The notes under the pieces are model-generated. The model did no database searches. It was given only the letters and a program-made list of their open reading frames with translations, and was not told the origin of the DNA. Shown here one piece after another: positions 27,384 to 40,841 of a DNA stretch of 64,000 nucleotides. The translations under genes were made by a program, and so were the position numbers. The first letter of the stretch is position 1, and each line of letters begins with the position of its first letter. Source of the DNA: Sphagnum compactum (Eukaryota; Bryophyta; Sphagnopsida; Sphagnales); contig OZ234498.1 of NCBI GenBank assembly GCA_965153455.1, positions 7,750,001 to 7,814,000 on the forward strand, written 5' to 3'.

Positions 27384-30300
27384 GAACTACAACCGCATGA
27401 TCTCTTAGGGGAGTTATTATGTTTTTCTTGTAATAAGATATTAGCCTTTCTTTGATTTTATTCTTTTATTACATGTTCAGTTTAGGATAATAAAGAAAAC
27501 ATTTCATTAGTTAATGACATTTGTTATTTTTAAAAAAACTTATCATTCATGCAAAAAAAACCCAACATAATGCATTCTAGTGTCGCCTTTCCATTTCTTC
27601 CTTTGATTGATTAATTTTTCTAATTGCAATTTTATTATTTTTGTTGCATATTCTAGGACAACACTTTCTTGGGTTTGTAGGCTGGGATTTTTTTCATCCA
27701 TTAGGTTTATTTCAGTTTTTGTTTCTTTCATGAATACATCACATGGTACATTTTCCATTCCACTTTGTTTTTTTCATAATGTTTTGCAAAGAAAAAATCT
27801 AAGCAAAAGTAAAATTTACAATAAATTTGAAAAAAAATCCTAAAGTTTAAAATGTGTGCATGCAAACATTTACAATAAGCATGAGCACTCATTTTTCACT
27901 CCTGTCATATCAAAAAAATTGACTATGATAAGCCAATTTTGTTTTTAAAAAATGATCCTTTGTAATGTGAAAGGTGAAAAACTCAAAAAACTTTTATAAT
28001 CTTGTAATTTACCCAAAAAAATAATAATTAAAAAATATAAATAGGTGTAAATGTTTTTTGAAAAAACAAGAGGGAAAACGTTTACAAGAAGAAGAAATTT
28101 TTTTAAAAAAAAAAAACAAAAAGACAAAAATAGAAAAAAAAATCATAACTAAAAAATAAAAATAGGGGAAAAAAAAAAAGAAAACTTAAAACTAAAAAAG
28201 CTAAAATATATATTTAAAAAACTAGACACGAATTAAAAAAAACACTTTAAAATAGAAATAAAAAAGAAAAATGAATTAAAAATAATTATAATAAATAGAA
28301 ACAAATGAAACAAAAAAGGGAAATACAGTAATATAATTTTAAAAGAAGAAAAAAAGAAAATTACCAAAAAAGAAAACAAAACAAAGAGGGGAAAAAATCC
28401 CAAATAAAAAAGAGAAACAACCCACATTGGTAATGAAAAACAACATACTTGAACATGAAACAAACGTAAACAAAAACAATTATAAAAAAAGAATGAAAAA
28501 AATGGAATAAACAAAGGGAAATACAGTAAAACACATTTTAAAAAAATTAAAATAGATTTTTAAAAAAAGAAACAAAATAGAGAATAAACAAAAGAGGAAA
28601 AAAATTTATAGTAATGGAAATGGAAAAAGAAAAAAAAGAAAAAAAAAACTGAAAAAGAATGAAGTTTGTCTTCTTTCTTCAAACTTTAAACCTACATCCA
28701 AACAAACAAAAATATAAAAGAAAAAAAAAACATTTTATTTCAAGAAACAAAAAATAAATAAAAGTAAAAAGAGAAAGAGAAAACAAAAGAGAAAAAAATA
28801 AAAAATAAAATGCTGCAACAACTTGCAATAGGCTAGGGAAGAGGTAAGTAGAGTGTGAGAGTAAAACAAGGAAAAGAGAAAGAAAGAAGAAAGAAAGAAG
28901 GAGAAAGGAAAATAAATAAATAAATAAATAATGAGAGTAAAATAGGATTATTAGAATCCCCCCTTTTTCCCCCTTTTCTTTCTATTTGGTTCTTTCCCCT
29001 CCTAGAATTTTTTTTTTGTTTAACCTTTTTTTTTTAAAATCCAGTTTTTCATTTTACAATTTTTTTTTTTGGTTCTTTCATAATTTCACACTTTTTATTT
29101 ATTTATGGATCTACTTATAGGATGGACAAAATAAGTTCTAATTACTTTGATTCTTTTGGTGCAAGATTTCTACTTTGGACTACTTTTTCATATACATACA
29201 CTCAAACATACAAAAACTATTAATTTTGTAATTTTGCACAATGGTGAGAGGAGAGAAATGTGAATATCTTATTTTGTAAATATTTAAAAGTTTAATAGAT
29301 CATTTTGTTTGTAAGTGCTTGTAGTATTTGGTAAACCATATAGGTGTTTGATTCTTTTTTATATTCATCGAGTAACAATTTCTTCTAAAAATTGAACATG
29401 AATTGTTTTTTTGAAAATGAAAATGCATGTGATGTCTTCATGAATGAAGTGAAATTTGAAAATGAAATTCAAGAAATGTTTGAAATAAATCTAAATCACC
29501 AAATAGAATTATTTTCTTAAAATAGATATTTGGGAATCACACAATAAAATGCCCGGCACAAAGAAGTTTTATTGTCTATGTTAAAGATAGAAAACTGTCT
29601 TCTAACACTATGGGTGTTAAAAGACAGTAGTACCATCACTGGATGGTAGTTATTGTTAGATGTAAAACCATTACATGAAATTTTTTAAGTGAAGGTGTTT
29701 TCTAATGGTAATATTGTCAATATAGTGAACTACTTTCATGGCAAAAAAAATTGGAAATATCAGAAGTTAATTTTGGGAATAATTTTAATAGAAGTAATAT
29801 TAGTTAATAGAAATAATATCCTAGTCTAGTTTACTTAGAAGGGCAACCTAATAACTATTGAATTACTAATGGTCAATTACTTACCATTTTTTATTTATTA
29901 AAGGGTGAAGCCATTTAGGTTAATTAGTCCAAATGAATAAGGGATGGATGGATTTCTCTTAACTAAGATGTGTGGAAGGGATTAGGATAAGGAGATTTAG
30001 AAGGATAATGAAATTTAGGAAAATAAGGATTCAACCCTTGTGTGGTGAATATCTTTCTTGGGTTCCTTATTTATCCTTTGAGGAGGAGGATTGTGCATAT
30101 CATTCCTATTGTATGATTCTAAATTGGAGGTGGCTAAGAGAGTTCTTTGGGGAAGAAGTGTGTATGTGACATTGGAAATAGAAGTGGAAAGTATGGATGT
30201 ATCTTGTACTTTGATTCTGACAATGGAAATGGTTGAAATATATCATTTGTTTTGTTTTACTTGGAGGATGTTAGATAATGGGGGAAGGTAATACACATCA

Positions 30301-30840
30301 AGGTTGCATAATGTTTTGTTATGCTTTATGTAGTAGTTTCTTGTTTCTTCCATAAGAGTAATAGGATTTTTTATTTTTGTTTTTTGTTTTTAGACTAGAA
30401 AGTACCTTCTACCATAGGATGGTAGCTATCATTAAAAGGTGGCAGCAAGGAGGTAGACACGATATTTGGGGCTTACAAGGAAGGAAAACATTGCTACAAA
30501 CAGTAAATAGCAACCACAAAAGGTTTGTAGGCAATGTAGACAATAGGCAATAGCTATCGGAAGCTTGCAGGCAGTTGGGGATTTTCTTTCAAGTTTGCTA
30601 ATGACGATACGTGCATGATGATGGTTATTGCATGATGGTAGTTGCTTTAGGACAGTAGTTACTACATGATGGTAGGCACACAGAAGACATGTTTTACTTT
30701 CATGGTTTTATTTGGTAATTTTTTTCATCAAATTCCACGATTTAACAGTCTAGTTTCCAAAACTTTCACACTAAGTCTTCTCATGTGATACACTTTTTTT
30801 TGTTACACTAACCTACTTGAAATTTCAAATCCAAAAACTC
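27384..30840. other. AT-rich spacer with a long purine-rich tract, no gene recognised
   Basis: 28050-28960 is an A-rich, purine-biased stretch (A and G dominate the plus strand) that changes abruptly to a C/T-rich stretch at about 28960-29110, with (AAAT)n at 28912-28932. 29970-30290 has two overlapping unrecognised plus-strand frames of about 65 codons with balanced composition. GATGGTAG words recur at 29640, 30418, 30630 and 30670. Confidence 0.5.
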
Positions 30841-30849
30841 AAGCAAGTA

Positions 30850-32560
30850 AATGCTTAATTTTATTACAAATCAAATAATTAAATTGAAAAAACATGTGTC
30901 TATAAACCATCCGATTATTGGAAAAATGTTCAAGGAAGAAATGAATAGTCCATTGAAAGGAAACCAACAAAGAAAAGGCCTAATATATTTGGCAATTCTA
31001 TATTTAAGTTTTTTTAACTACAAAGGAATCTTTCAAAAAAGATGATATGCAACAAAAATAATTTTTGGAAGATATAGGGTTTTTGAGTGTTAAAAGTCAA
31101 TTGCCTTTAATTTCTAGTTAAAATGTTCCAATATGGATTTGTGTCCAAGAGTTGTTTTTCCTTTTAGAAAATAGTTTTCATAAGAAATGTTATTCAAATT
31201 AGTGGGAAAAAAAACCAATTACATGTGTTACTAACCTTGGCAAAATGTAAGTTTTCAACAATAAGCTTTGTCCTTTGGATGTCAAAAGGTGCACATGACA
31301 TCTTTGCATTGGTTATCAAAAAAATTAGGGTTAATTGACAACCAATACATATTACCCTTGAACTTTTTGCAACCACAAATACCATTGAACAAAATTTGGT
31401 CAAAAAATTGACTTGTTGATCAGATATGATTTGAAGAAAATTATTGCCTATGTGAATGAAGATACACATAACCTAAATATTATGACTATTGCACTAAAAT
31501 CAACTATAAGTTATGAGGTATTGGGTTTGGGGGAAAGTTTCTAGGAACTTGTTTTGGGCATGCATTTTCTAAAGCATGTCAATATGTCACAATGGATGAA
31601 AAAAATCTACAAAGGTTTAAAATATGTAGTTATCAAGGCTGCACAGTGGGGTTTTCAAAAATGTGTCACTTGCCCCAAAAAATCAAGGAAAAAAAGACAA
31701 GAGTGGAACGAGGCATGTGTGAAATTTTCTTTAATCTACCCCTAAAGAAATTGAATACCCTATTGAAGACAAGGTGTAAATATATTTTTTATTGAAAAAT
31801 GTTTATTACAATTCCTTTTTGTTTGCATTTCTTTTTGAAGTTCATGCAAACATATTTATTTATCTTTGCGAATTTGTTAATAAAGTATTCATTTTCAAGA
31901 AGCTTTTGCAATACAAATAAACTATTATACTTTGTTACAACAAGTAGAATGTTGTGAGGATGATTATAAAAAAATGCCACCTCTTTTAATATGGCACATT
32001 TCCTAGATTATTGTTGATTGCTTTGGCCTTGTTGTGTTTGCTTATGTTTCAAACTAGTTTACAAGTCATTGGTTGTTAAGTGATGCATTAAATTTTGTCA
32101 TATCCATAAGTTTAAAATTGAAATTAGAAACTTTTTTCGATAACCTAATGAAGGAAGATGCAAGTGTTGTTCTTGAGTTTGAATGTTTGGCTTCAAACAT
32201 AAAAAAGGAAGTTGGTTGAGATTTTGGATTTTTTTTCTTTCCTTTTTAAGAAAACATGAGGGAAAAAAATCTCATAATATGTTTTTCTTGATATTGGACC
32301 CTAAGTTTAAATTTAAGAATATTCATCTAGTGGTTTCACTTAGTGGCCTTGAACAAGGGAAGGCTATTGTTAAGGAACATGATACAAAACCCTTATATCC
32401 CATGCATTTGAAATGTTATTTTCAACGGTGGGAAAAACATGAAATTATGTTCCTGCTATTGAATTTCTGGCTTGTCATATTTTAAGAATTGTGAAATCAC
32501 AGATTGAAACAAAAAGATTTTTTTTTAAAAAATTGAAATTTCTTAACGTAAAGACATGTC
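30850..32560 (+). pseudogene. hAT transposase relic, plus-strand copy
   Basis: In order on the plus strand with many stops and frameshifts: FLSVKSQLPL, a KLVGKKTNYMCY segment, DNQYILPLNF-like words, CFGHAFSKACQYVTMDEKN with LPQKIKEKK, VTCPKKSRKKRQEWNEA, ECLASNIKKEV, and EGKKSHNMFFLILDPKFKFK followed by NIHLVVSLSGLEQGKAIVK. The last segment parallels FDEKK/LNPRYKNLRIV in the minus-strand relic at 25.4-27.4 kb, so both come from one family. The C-terminal dimerisation region was not found, and there is no open frame longer than about 100 codons. Confidence 0.65.
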
Positions 32561-35430
32561 AATTACAATTAGATAACTTAAACAAAATGTTTTTTGTGAG
32601 CAAAAATTGACTAAATGACTCTATAGTTGGTTGCAACTCCCTTTAAACTTGGTAGAGTTATTGGAGATTGAGCCAAATTTTTTAAAGGAAATTAGAAAAG
32701 TTTGAAAAGGCTTTTGAAAGAGATGAAGGTATGCAAATATAAATTTTGAATTAAAAGATTGTTGTAAACTTTTTCATGAATTGATAATATACTTTTACCC
32801 TTTCAAGTGTCAATTTTTTTTCTTTTTAATAAATGAAAATTTGATATTTGGGTTATGAGAATTGCATGTGAAAAAAACAATTGTTATTGCATTTGTGAAA
32901 GTTGTTACATTTGGGGACCAATTGAGTATGAAAAAAATAAAAAATCCTGATACCCTGGCTGATTCTCGACAGCCCAAAAAGAAATTTAAAAAAAAAATCA
33001 ATCTAGTTCTCATAACTTTGTATAAGAACCAGAAATTGGCCAGTTCTCACCCAAACAAAGAAAAAAAAAAAAAAAAAAAGAGAAAAAGTGTGAACTGCCC
33101 AACAGCGGTAGAAACCGGATATGAAGCACAAAAATTTTGATCATCATTAATTTTGATGGTAAAAAACTGAGTTTCATCCTGTCTTTCCTTGTTTCCTGAG
33201 CGCCTCCACTGCTGCTACATATATTTTTCGTGCTCCTACCTGTACAACAACAACTAGCAATAATTACTCTTTCGAACCTTGTGCATTAAATGCTGAGTGT
33301 CTCTGAATTTCGTACTGAGATTTTATAATATTTCCTTCTTACGTTTGCGGATACCAAGGAAAGAGAGAGGGGAGAGGCGGTAAAAACGAGGCCCAAAGAC
33401 AGGGTGAAGACAGTGTGACTTTACCGATAACTCTAGTGTGTAAGGAGTTTGATGATTGGGTTAGAAAGTCAAGTGGTAGTGATGAGGTTGGTTATATCTT
33501 GACTCCCATTGCATATGGAGTCTGGAGTCTGGTAGACCCCATCCTCCCATTCCTACCATTCATTGTTGATAATTGAATTTTGACTTTTAAAATTCAATTT
33601 AAAATTTTTATAATTTTGATATTATTAAAAAAGCCTGCAATTTTAATTATAAATTTCACATTTAATAGAAAAAATAAGTTGATCTTTTTTCTTTTTCCAT
33701 TTCCCTTCTTCCTTGTTGTAATGCTCAACAAGAAATCCAATGAATATATATATATGGCAAGGAATTTGTGGAGATAACTAATAAGATTGAGTATAGTAGA
33801 GCATTGTAATCGCCCCTTTGATTAGCTTACTAGCATTTTGTGGTACTAAGGGGGTGTGAATGGTGATAATTCTCATGTACAATAATATGATACCCACTTT
33901 GAAATTGGCCATTTGGGTTGGCTTGGTATTGCATCAAGGGCTTTATGATGACAATGCATATAAAAGCTCAAAAGGCCCTTAATTGAATTAAGGCTATTAC
34001 TTTTAGCTCAAAGCAACTAGACCCTTACCTAGTTCCCCCTCACCCCATCATTTACTCACCTTTGCCCATAGTGCCCTATATGAAAGAAAGGGAGCAGGAA
34101 ATTGAAATTGCAAATTGGGCCATAAATGCCTAAGTTTCCTCTAATGTGGCAATGGACAATTCTTACCATTAAATTGAACTTGTATTTAACCATATTGTGA
34201 CACTATAACACAAGTGTTCGTAATGAACATCATTGCAGCCAAAGTTTTAGTTTACTTTGTAAAACCGTTGTTGTGAGGGAAATTTTGGGTCTTATAATTT
34301 GTGTTTTGTTTAGTTCACAAATTTAGACGAAAATTTGTCTTTCGTAAAAAAAAATTTATGTAACTAAAAATTATCGTATATAACTATTTTTCAATTGCAT
34401 ATAAAAAATGTTTATATGCAATTGAAAAATAATTATATAAAACATTTTTAGTTACATAAGACAAGTTGCAAAAGATAATTTTTCTACTAAAGCCAATGCA
34501 TCAGCTAATGTTACACCCTTTCTATAATGGGTGAGTATTATTAAGATGTTTTGACTCGAATATTTCAAAAATCAACTCTTATGCATAGTAGATGACTACC
34601 TATTGGCAAAAATTATACCTGGTCAAATTGGGTATGGAGTATTATAGTGTTTTTTAGAGATGCAAAATCAACACCCAAGTGTGTGCACTAATTTTCAAAT
34701 TTCAGTTAGTTGATACCCAAGTGACATAGAACCTCTTTTTTTTCTTTTTCTTTTTCTTTTTTTTCAGTGGTCACACAATCCCATGAGGTAGGTAATCAAA
34801 AATTTGATATTTGTGTCAGTTTTCCTTACAAATATGTGCGTTCAAGGAAACTGGAAAGATAATTATATTATTAAATAATTAAATAATATTAATATTAATA
34901 AACTAATAATTTGAATTTAAATTATTCTCTATATGAGTGCCCTCATTACCAGATTTGGCTAAATTTTCTTCCAGATGCTCTTGAGTCCTTATGACTTTGT
35001 GTACATCAGAAAATTGAAAATAAATAAATAAATACTGGATTCCCAAAAAGTTCTAGGAAGATCTCCAAGGAAAAGGCTGCCTAAGAGGCTAGTACTTACC
35101 ACATAGGAACTGAGGGAGAGTTCTGGACATTGATGAGGAAGAATTGACTTCAAATTTCCAAAGATACCCAAATCACTACTTTTTGAATTTATAAGTGACA
35201 CTTGGGAACATTAATGTGAAATTATTGACCCTGAAAGTTAATGAAAATAAGAACATCAATGATTGTACTTTCAAGTTGGACATAAGACTTTTGGTACATA
35301 GTAATTGAGGTACATTCTTGTTTTTTTCAAGAATATTCTATTATGTAGCTTAATTGGCAATCATCCATATGAAGAATCAAGATGTAGAAGAAATTGCTGA
35401 TCATCCTTAGGAAAAATGTAGCGAAATCTG
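32560..35430. other. Spacer with one complex island and a long palindrome, no gene seen
   Basis: 32560-33150 is A-rich with a pure A/G run near 33060-33085. 33180-33560 is less AT-rich and of higher complexity, with an imperfect hairpin at about 33467-33562, but no frame is recognisable. 33560-35430 is AT-rich; a palindrome lies at 34355-34459. Confidence 0.5.
34355..34459. repeat. Palindromic fold-back, ~50-bp arms
   Basis: TTTATGTAACTAAAAATTAT at the left is mirrored by ATTTTTAGTTACATAAG at the right, and the centre TCAATTGCATATAAA is followed after a 5-6 bp gap by TTTATATGCAATTGAAAAAT. Only a few mismatches separate the arms, so it could extrude as a cruciform. Confidence 0.85.
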
Positions 35431-35437
35431 GCTATTA

Positions 35438-36347
35438 GAGCATCTCCACCGGTGAGCTCAGTATGTGACTCCAGACAGTAAGATTTATTGCGAAAAAGTG
35501 AAAATGTGCCGGTTTAGCTCAGGAAATTGGTATTGGTATTCGTGCAGCTTGCTGTGGCGGGTAAACGGCGTAACACAGTTGTGCACTTCCGAAAGAGAGT
35601 GTAATTGGACCTGACTGCGGTTCAGTATTTCTGATTGGTCGAGCATACTGATTGGTCCAGGTGGTTTGCTATTAATAGTCCCCACGTATATGCAATTCCG
35701 GTTACAATTTTACTGGTGGGGTTGCCAAAAGAAACGGTGCTCAGTATGTCACTCCAGATAATAAGATTTATTGCGAAAATGTCAAAATGTGCCGGTTTAG
35801 CTCAGGAAATTGGTATTCGTGCAGCTTGCTATGGCTGGTAAACGGCTCAACACAGTCCCAAAAAAAGTGTAATAAATTGGACCTGACTGCGGTTCAGTAT
35901 TTCTGATTGGTCGAGCATACTGATTGGTCCAGGTGGTTTGCTATTAATAGTCCCCACGTATATGCAATTCCGGTTACAATTTTACTGGTGGGGTTGCCAA
36001 AAGAAACGGTGCTCAGTATGTCACTCCAGATAATAAGATTTATTGCGAAAAAGTCAAAATGTGCCGGTTTAGCTCAGGAAATTGGTATTCGTGCAGCTTG
36101 CTATGGCTGGTAAACGGCTCAACACAGTCCCAAAAAAAGTGTAATAAATTGGACCTGACTGCGGTTCAGTATTTCTGATTGTTCGATCATAATGATTGGT
36201 CCAGGTGGTTTGCTATTAATAGGCCCCACGTATATGCAATTCCGGTTACAATTTTATTTGTGGGGATGCCGAAAAAAAATAAAAGCTAAACTTTGACATT
36301 TAATTTTGTTATCCAGAGTGACATATTGAGCACCGGTGGAGATGCTC
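35438..36347. mobile_element. Non-autonomous inverted-repeat element with tandemly amplified body
   Basis: The ends are GAGCATCTCCACCGGTG (35438-35454) and its exact reverse complement CACCGGTGGAGATGCTC (36331-36347). The inverted similarity continues inward through GCTCAGTATGT(G/C)ACTC and further with mismatches. The flanks are TTA on the left and TAA on the right. This resembles plant PIF/Harbinger-type MITEs in its end sequence, but a matching direct target duplication is not clear. The body consists of three tandem units (see repeat entry). It has no coding capacity; the two identical-looking 68-codon frames inside are repeats of the unit, not genes. Confidence 0.75.
35455..36276. repeat. 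Three tandem ~272-bp units inside the element at 35.4 kb
   Basis: Units begin with GCTCAGTATGT at 35455, 35739 and 36011. Units 2 and 3 are nearly identical over 272 bp; unit 1 is about 284 bp and more diverged; unit 3 changes near its end. Each unit starts with the inner part of the element's terminal repeat. Confidence 0.9.
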
Positions 36348-36349
36348 TA

Positions 36350-39300
36350 AACCAGATATGAAGTACAAATCTTTAATCAACCTTCTATATGTATGGGCTT
36401 ACACACACTGAAAACCACACATAGAAATCTGATTTCTTACCTATTTCTTGCCTCTCACTTCTAGTGATTAAAACCTTCCAAATAACTTCAGTTTTTATTC
36501 ATTTTATTTGGTGTATTTCACCAATTTAAAACAAGCCTGGTGCTACTATTGCACACAAGGATATATTTCCAACCTTCAAGGATGAAACATGAAACCCAAG
36601 TGCATTTTAAGAAGAGCAAAGCTAACTTCCAATTATAATGAAGGCCAAGTAAATAGACATTCAGGTGCACTTCCACTATTTTGGTGGGATCTTTGTCTTT
36701 TGTTTTTTGAAGTACATGTGGTGGTGTGGTGGGATCATGAGAGGAGTATAGTACTCTTATCACTCTCTTCAAAGAATTTGTGGTCGGCCTTCACATGTTC
36801 TGCCACAAAATGACACCTTGCTTCTTTGATGTCATATGAAACATGAAGGTGCAAAGGAAGTTGATTCAAATTAGTACTATACCTACGGCTAATATTGGAA
36901 ACTTTTGTTGAAATATTTAGCCTTTTCAAAACAATGGATCAAGTACCCTCAATTTGAATATCTTAGGATTTTGACAATCAAGTTCAAGTATGAAAACTCT
37001 CCTTCATATTTTGAATTTATTGCAATAACTAAGGGAAACAAATTGTTCAAGGTATTTTCTAGGTGTAAGGTTCAATTCTTGGAAAAATTTAACATAATGA
37101 GGTTGGAATTCTTTGTTTTTTGTTTCCAACCCTCTCTCTTTTAGGAATCATTGAACATCAATCACAAGTATGGTATACCATAGTGAGTGATTTCATATTG
37201 AATATGATCAAACTTGACATGGACCCATGTATATTTTCATGCAACTAGTTATCAATGAAAAGGATGTAGCATTGAAATGATGAAAGTTAATGTGGGTTCA
37301 ATTTGTAGTTGATGTTTCCATCAATCTCAACTGACAAACTATTTAATTGGTGTGACGTAACACAACACATGTCATCTTTCATTGGGATGATTACGTACGT
37401 ACTTTAAAAAGTGGAAAAACAAACATGATAAGTTTGAAATTGTAGGAACCTACCCAATGATGGGCTATACAATTGGCTTGTAAATGTTATTTGAAATGTC
37501 ACTTATAAAGCCAAATAAATATTGTTGTAGTGAGAAATGTGACCCAATGAAAAGCTTGCAAATTAGTCCACCATTCTAAATCTAGTTGATCATTCTACCC
37601 CCCTATTTGCCCATCTACTTGACATTCTTAAGTATTTCACATAAAAATAATTTTGCATAGAAAAAGATATGCACAAAGAAAGCTTCATGCCTTTTATAGC
37701 TTTGAAACCATTTGAAGATGGAAGTTTGAAGAACCTATTTGAATGCACACATCAAGGGGCTTGAAGATGATGACTATGAGAAGATTATGGGATTTTCACA
37801 AATTAATTGAGTGAAGAATTTGACTTAAAAGTGTGAAATCAATTTGGTGGATCTAGGCCTAGACAATCTATCAACATTGAAAGAAATAAGGAAGTTAGAA
37901 ATGAAAAAATCTTCAAATTATATTTTATCGATTCACATACACATAACTTCGAACACATTGTTAAAGTGTTGTAAAATCATAGATACATGGAGTGGGCAAG
38001 TTTGTGATGAAGGTATGTTCACATTAAAATGACCAACATGTGTAGATGTCAATTTTTATTTTAATTAAACTCATTGATATGATTATTGTAATTATACTAA
38101 TTTCATTACATTAAATTTTTTAGAATCTCAAATAAATTAAATATATTCCAACATAGACTATCATACTAAATATTTTTTGATTTTTTAATAACAATAAAAT
38201 TATTGTAATTAACATATAATTGTTATAGAATCATAATATTTATTTTATCTATACATTGATTATAATCGACAAATAATTAATAATTCAATTTAGTTATTCA
38301 TATTTTTAATTTTGAATATTTTTAAAATTTAAAATATTTCCACTACAATTAAATGAAATAATTTAATTTTTAAAAATTGTAAGAATTACATTCAAGTATA
38401 CTACAATATTTAATTTATACTTACAATATATAATTGTTATTATGCCATAAAATTTTGGAATAATTTTAGATGCAAATTTCAAATAATTATAATAACTTAT
38501 TTTACTTGTTATTTAATATTGCTCCTGTAAAATGAATAAATAATATTATAACATAAATTTTCACATCAATTAAAATGATAGTTCCCCAATCATAAAAAAT
38601 AATTTTTTGTATTTACAACTCTTATGTTTTAATAATAATAATAGTAATAAAGTTATATCCTATAGTTTAAAAAAATTATTTCAGAATTTTATAATACTTT
38701 TAAAATAATGAGCAAAGTTGTTGTAATTACTGTATTTAAAAACAAAGATACACTAAAATAATTATATGTATTACTCATTATTTTACTTATTTACAGATTG
38801 TTAACATAATAAAATAAAATTTTATATCAATAATAATTATTCTATAGTGACATAAAATCATTGTAATTACTTATATTATTTGTAAGTTAGAATTATAGTG
38901 CTTGAATAATTAATTCATAATTAAAATTTATTATTAAATTTATAATTTTAGTTCTAATTTAATTTTTTAAAATAATCATAATTTAACTAAAATAATTGAT
39001 GTTATAACCATAACTACATGGATTTTAATATAATAAACAACATATTTATTTCTTGTAACTACTTGTTCATAATATATCAATTTTATAGATAATTATAAAT
39101 GATCATATTTATTAATTATAAGTTACACTAAATAGTTATTGTTACAAGTTTTTATATTACATAATTTATATTCTTATAGTAAAATAAATCAACTACTATA
39201 ATTATTGTTACATTACTTTAAAATCATTTTAATTATTTCAAATAACAATTAAATATAGTAATTTCATCATTATTTTCTAATTGAACATAATCATTCACAA

Positions 39301-40790
39301 TCTAGAATTTGTAACTTTAAATCTGAATTAAAATTTAGGAAATATTATAATGTAGTTAAAATAATTATTGTAATGATTATAATTGCAGGAATTTTTATAC
39401 AGTAATTTTTTTAAACAAAAAAATCTGTAATTACTTATCTATGATAAACATTTTATAGTAATATTACAGTAATTAAAAAATATTAATATTTTTCAGCAGA
39501 TTATTATAGTCATAATTATTAATTACCAATGGAAAAATAAAATAACTTGACTGATAACAATTTTAAAATAATACATGTAATTATATAATAATTCCAGTAA
39601 TTCGTTTAATTCTACTTTTAAAATAAATAATTTGTGAATTAACTTATTTTTTAATAGCAATTATTATTCATTATTTTAAATTTGAAAATGCATATTTATA
39701 ATAGTTATTTTCAAGTATGAATAATTAAATTATTTTTAAATTAATTATATTACCGATAATTCGACCAGATTTTTAAAAGTAAGGAAATATTTTAAAATAT
39801 TTAAGTTATTTATTTATCTATTAGTTTTGTATTGACAAGTTATGAGTGATTAGATAGCTTATTAGTTAAATATTAAAAAGTTATTAGTTATTTAAATACT
39901 TAATATTTGTAGTGTATAGTTTATATTTGAAATATATGTTAAATTTATTCATTATTAATTAAATGATTATCTAGTTGTCTAATGAACCATGTACTTGAAT
40001 TGTTTGTAAATCTAAAAACTGAGAAAAAAGGCATGAGGAAAATTTTGAAGTGGCAACTTAGTTGCGACTTAAAAATTTAATCTAAAAAATAAAATAAAAT
40101 TATCTACAATTTTAAACTACCTACTTTCCCAACCTATTTATCTTCCTAGTTAAGTAGGTGTTTAATTCGACCTACCCACCTAGGTTGATGTATGTACTTA
40201 CCTACTAGAGTAGGTATTTAACTTAAATTTGTAGGCACCTACTTATGTACCTACCAACCTAATATTAATATTTTTAATAAATTAATTTTTTAAATGCCAT
40301 GTGGCATATTTACATTGGGCCACGTGTCATAATATAAATCATCCAAACATGTGAATTGAACGTCCTAGATTATTTGAAAATAATTATACTATTTATTCTA
40401 AATAATTAAATATTGGGACACATGGCAACACATCATTTGTCCTCAATAGTGACCAAAATAATTGCATATTAATTGCATGTGACAATACGTATACAAGGAA
40501 ATCAAAGGGTGAACTTGTATTTTTTTATTTTTTCGTTTATTCAATATCCTTGCCTTTTGCGACTAATATCACATGCAACTTGTCCAAGGTGACTGAGGGG
40601 ATTTTAGTTGCAATGTTGCTTGCGATTAAAATTTAGTTGTAAAGACGAATTGAAAATATGTGTATTTCTTCCAGTGAATGACATGCAAGACCAACACATA
40701 CATAGTAGCAACTTTAATTAGTTTGGGCAACAATTGCATAGTAATTGCAAAAACATAGTTGAATGGACAAGATAGTCTCCCCTTTCATTG

Positions 40791-40841
<51 letters not shown>

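Noticed and set aside
28233-28514. 93-codon Phe-rich minus-strand frame resembling a membrane protein
   Set aside because: It is the complement of the A-rich purine tract; the apparent hydrophobicity comes from TTT codons.
35635-36113. Two almost identical 68-codon frames
   Set aside because: They are copies of the 272-bp repeat unit in a non-coding inverted-repeat element.
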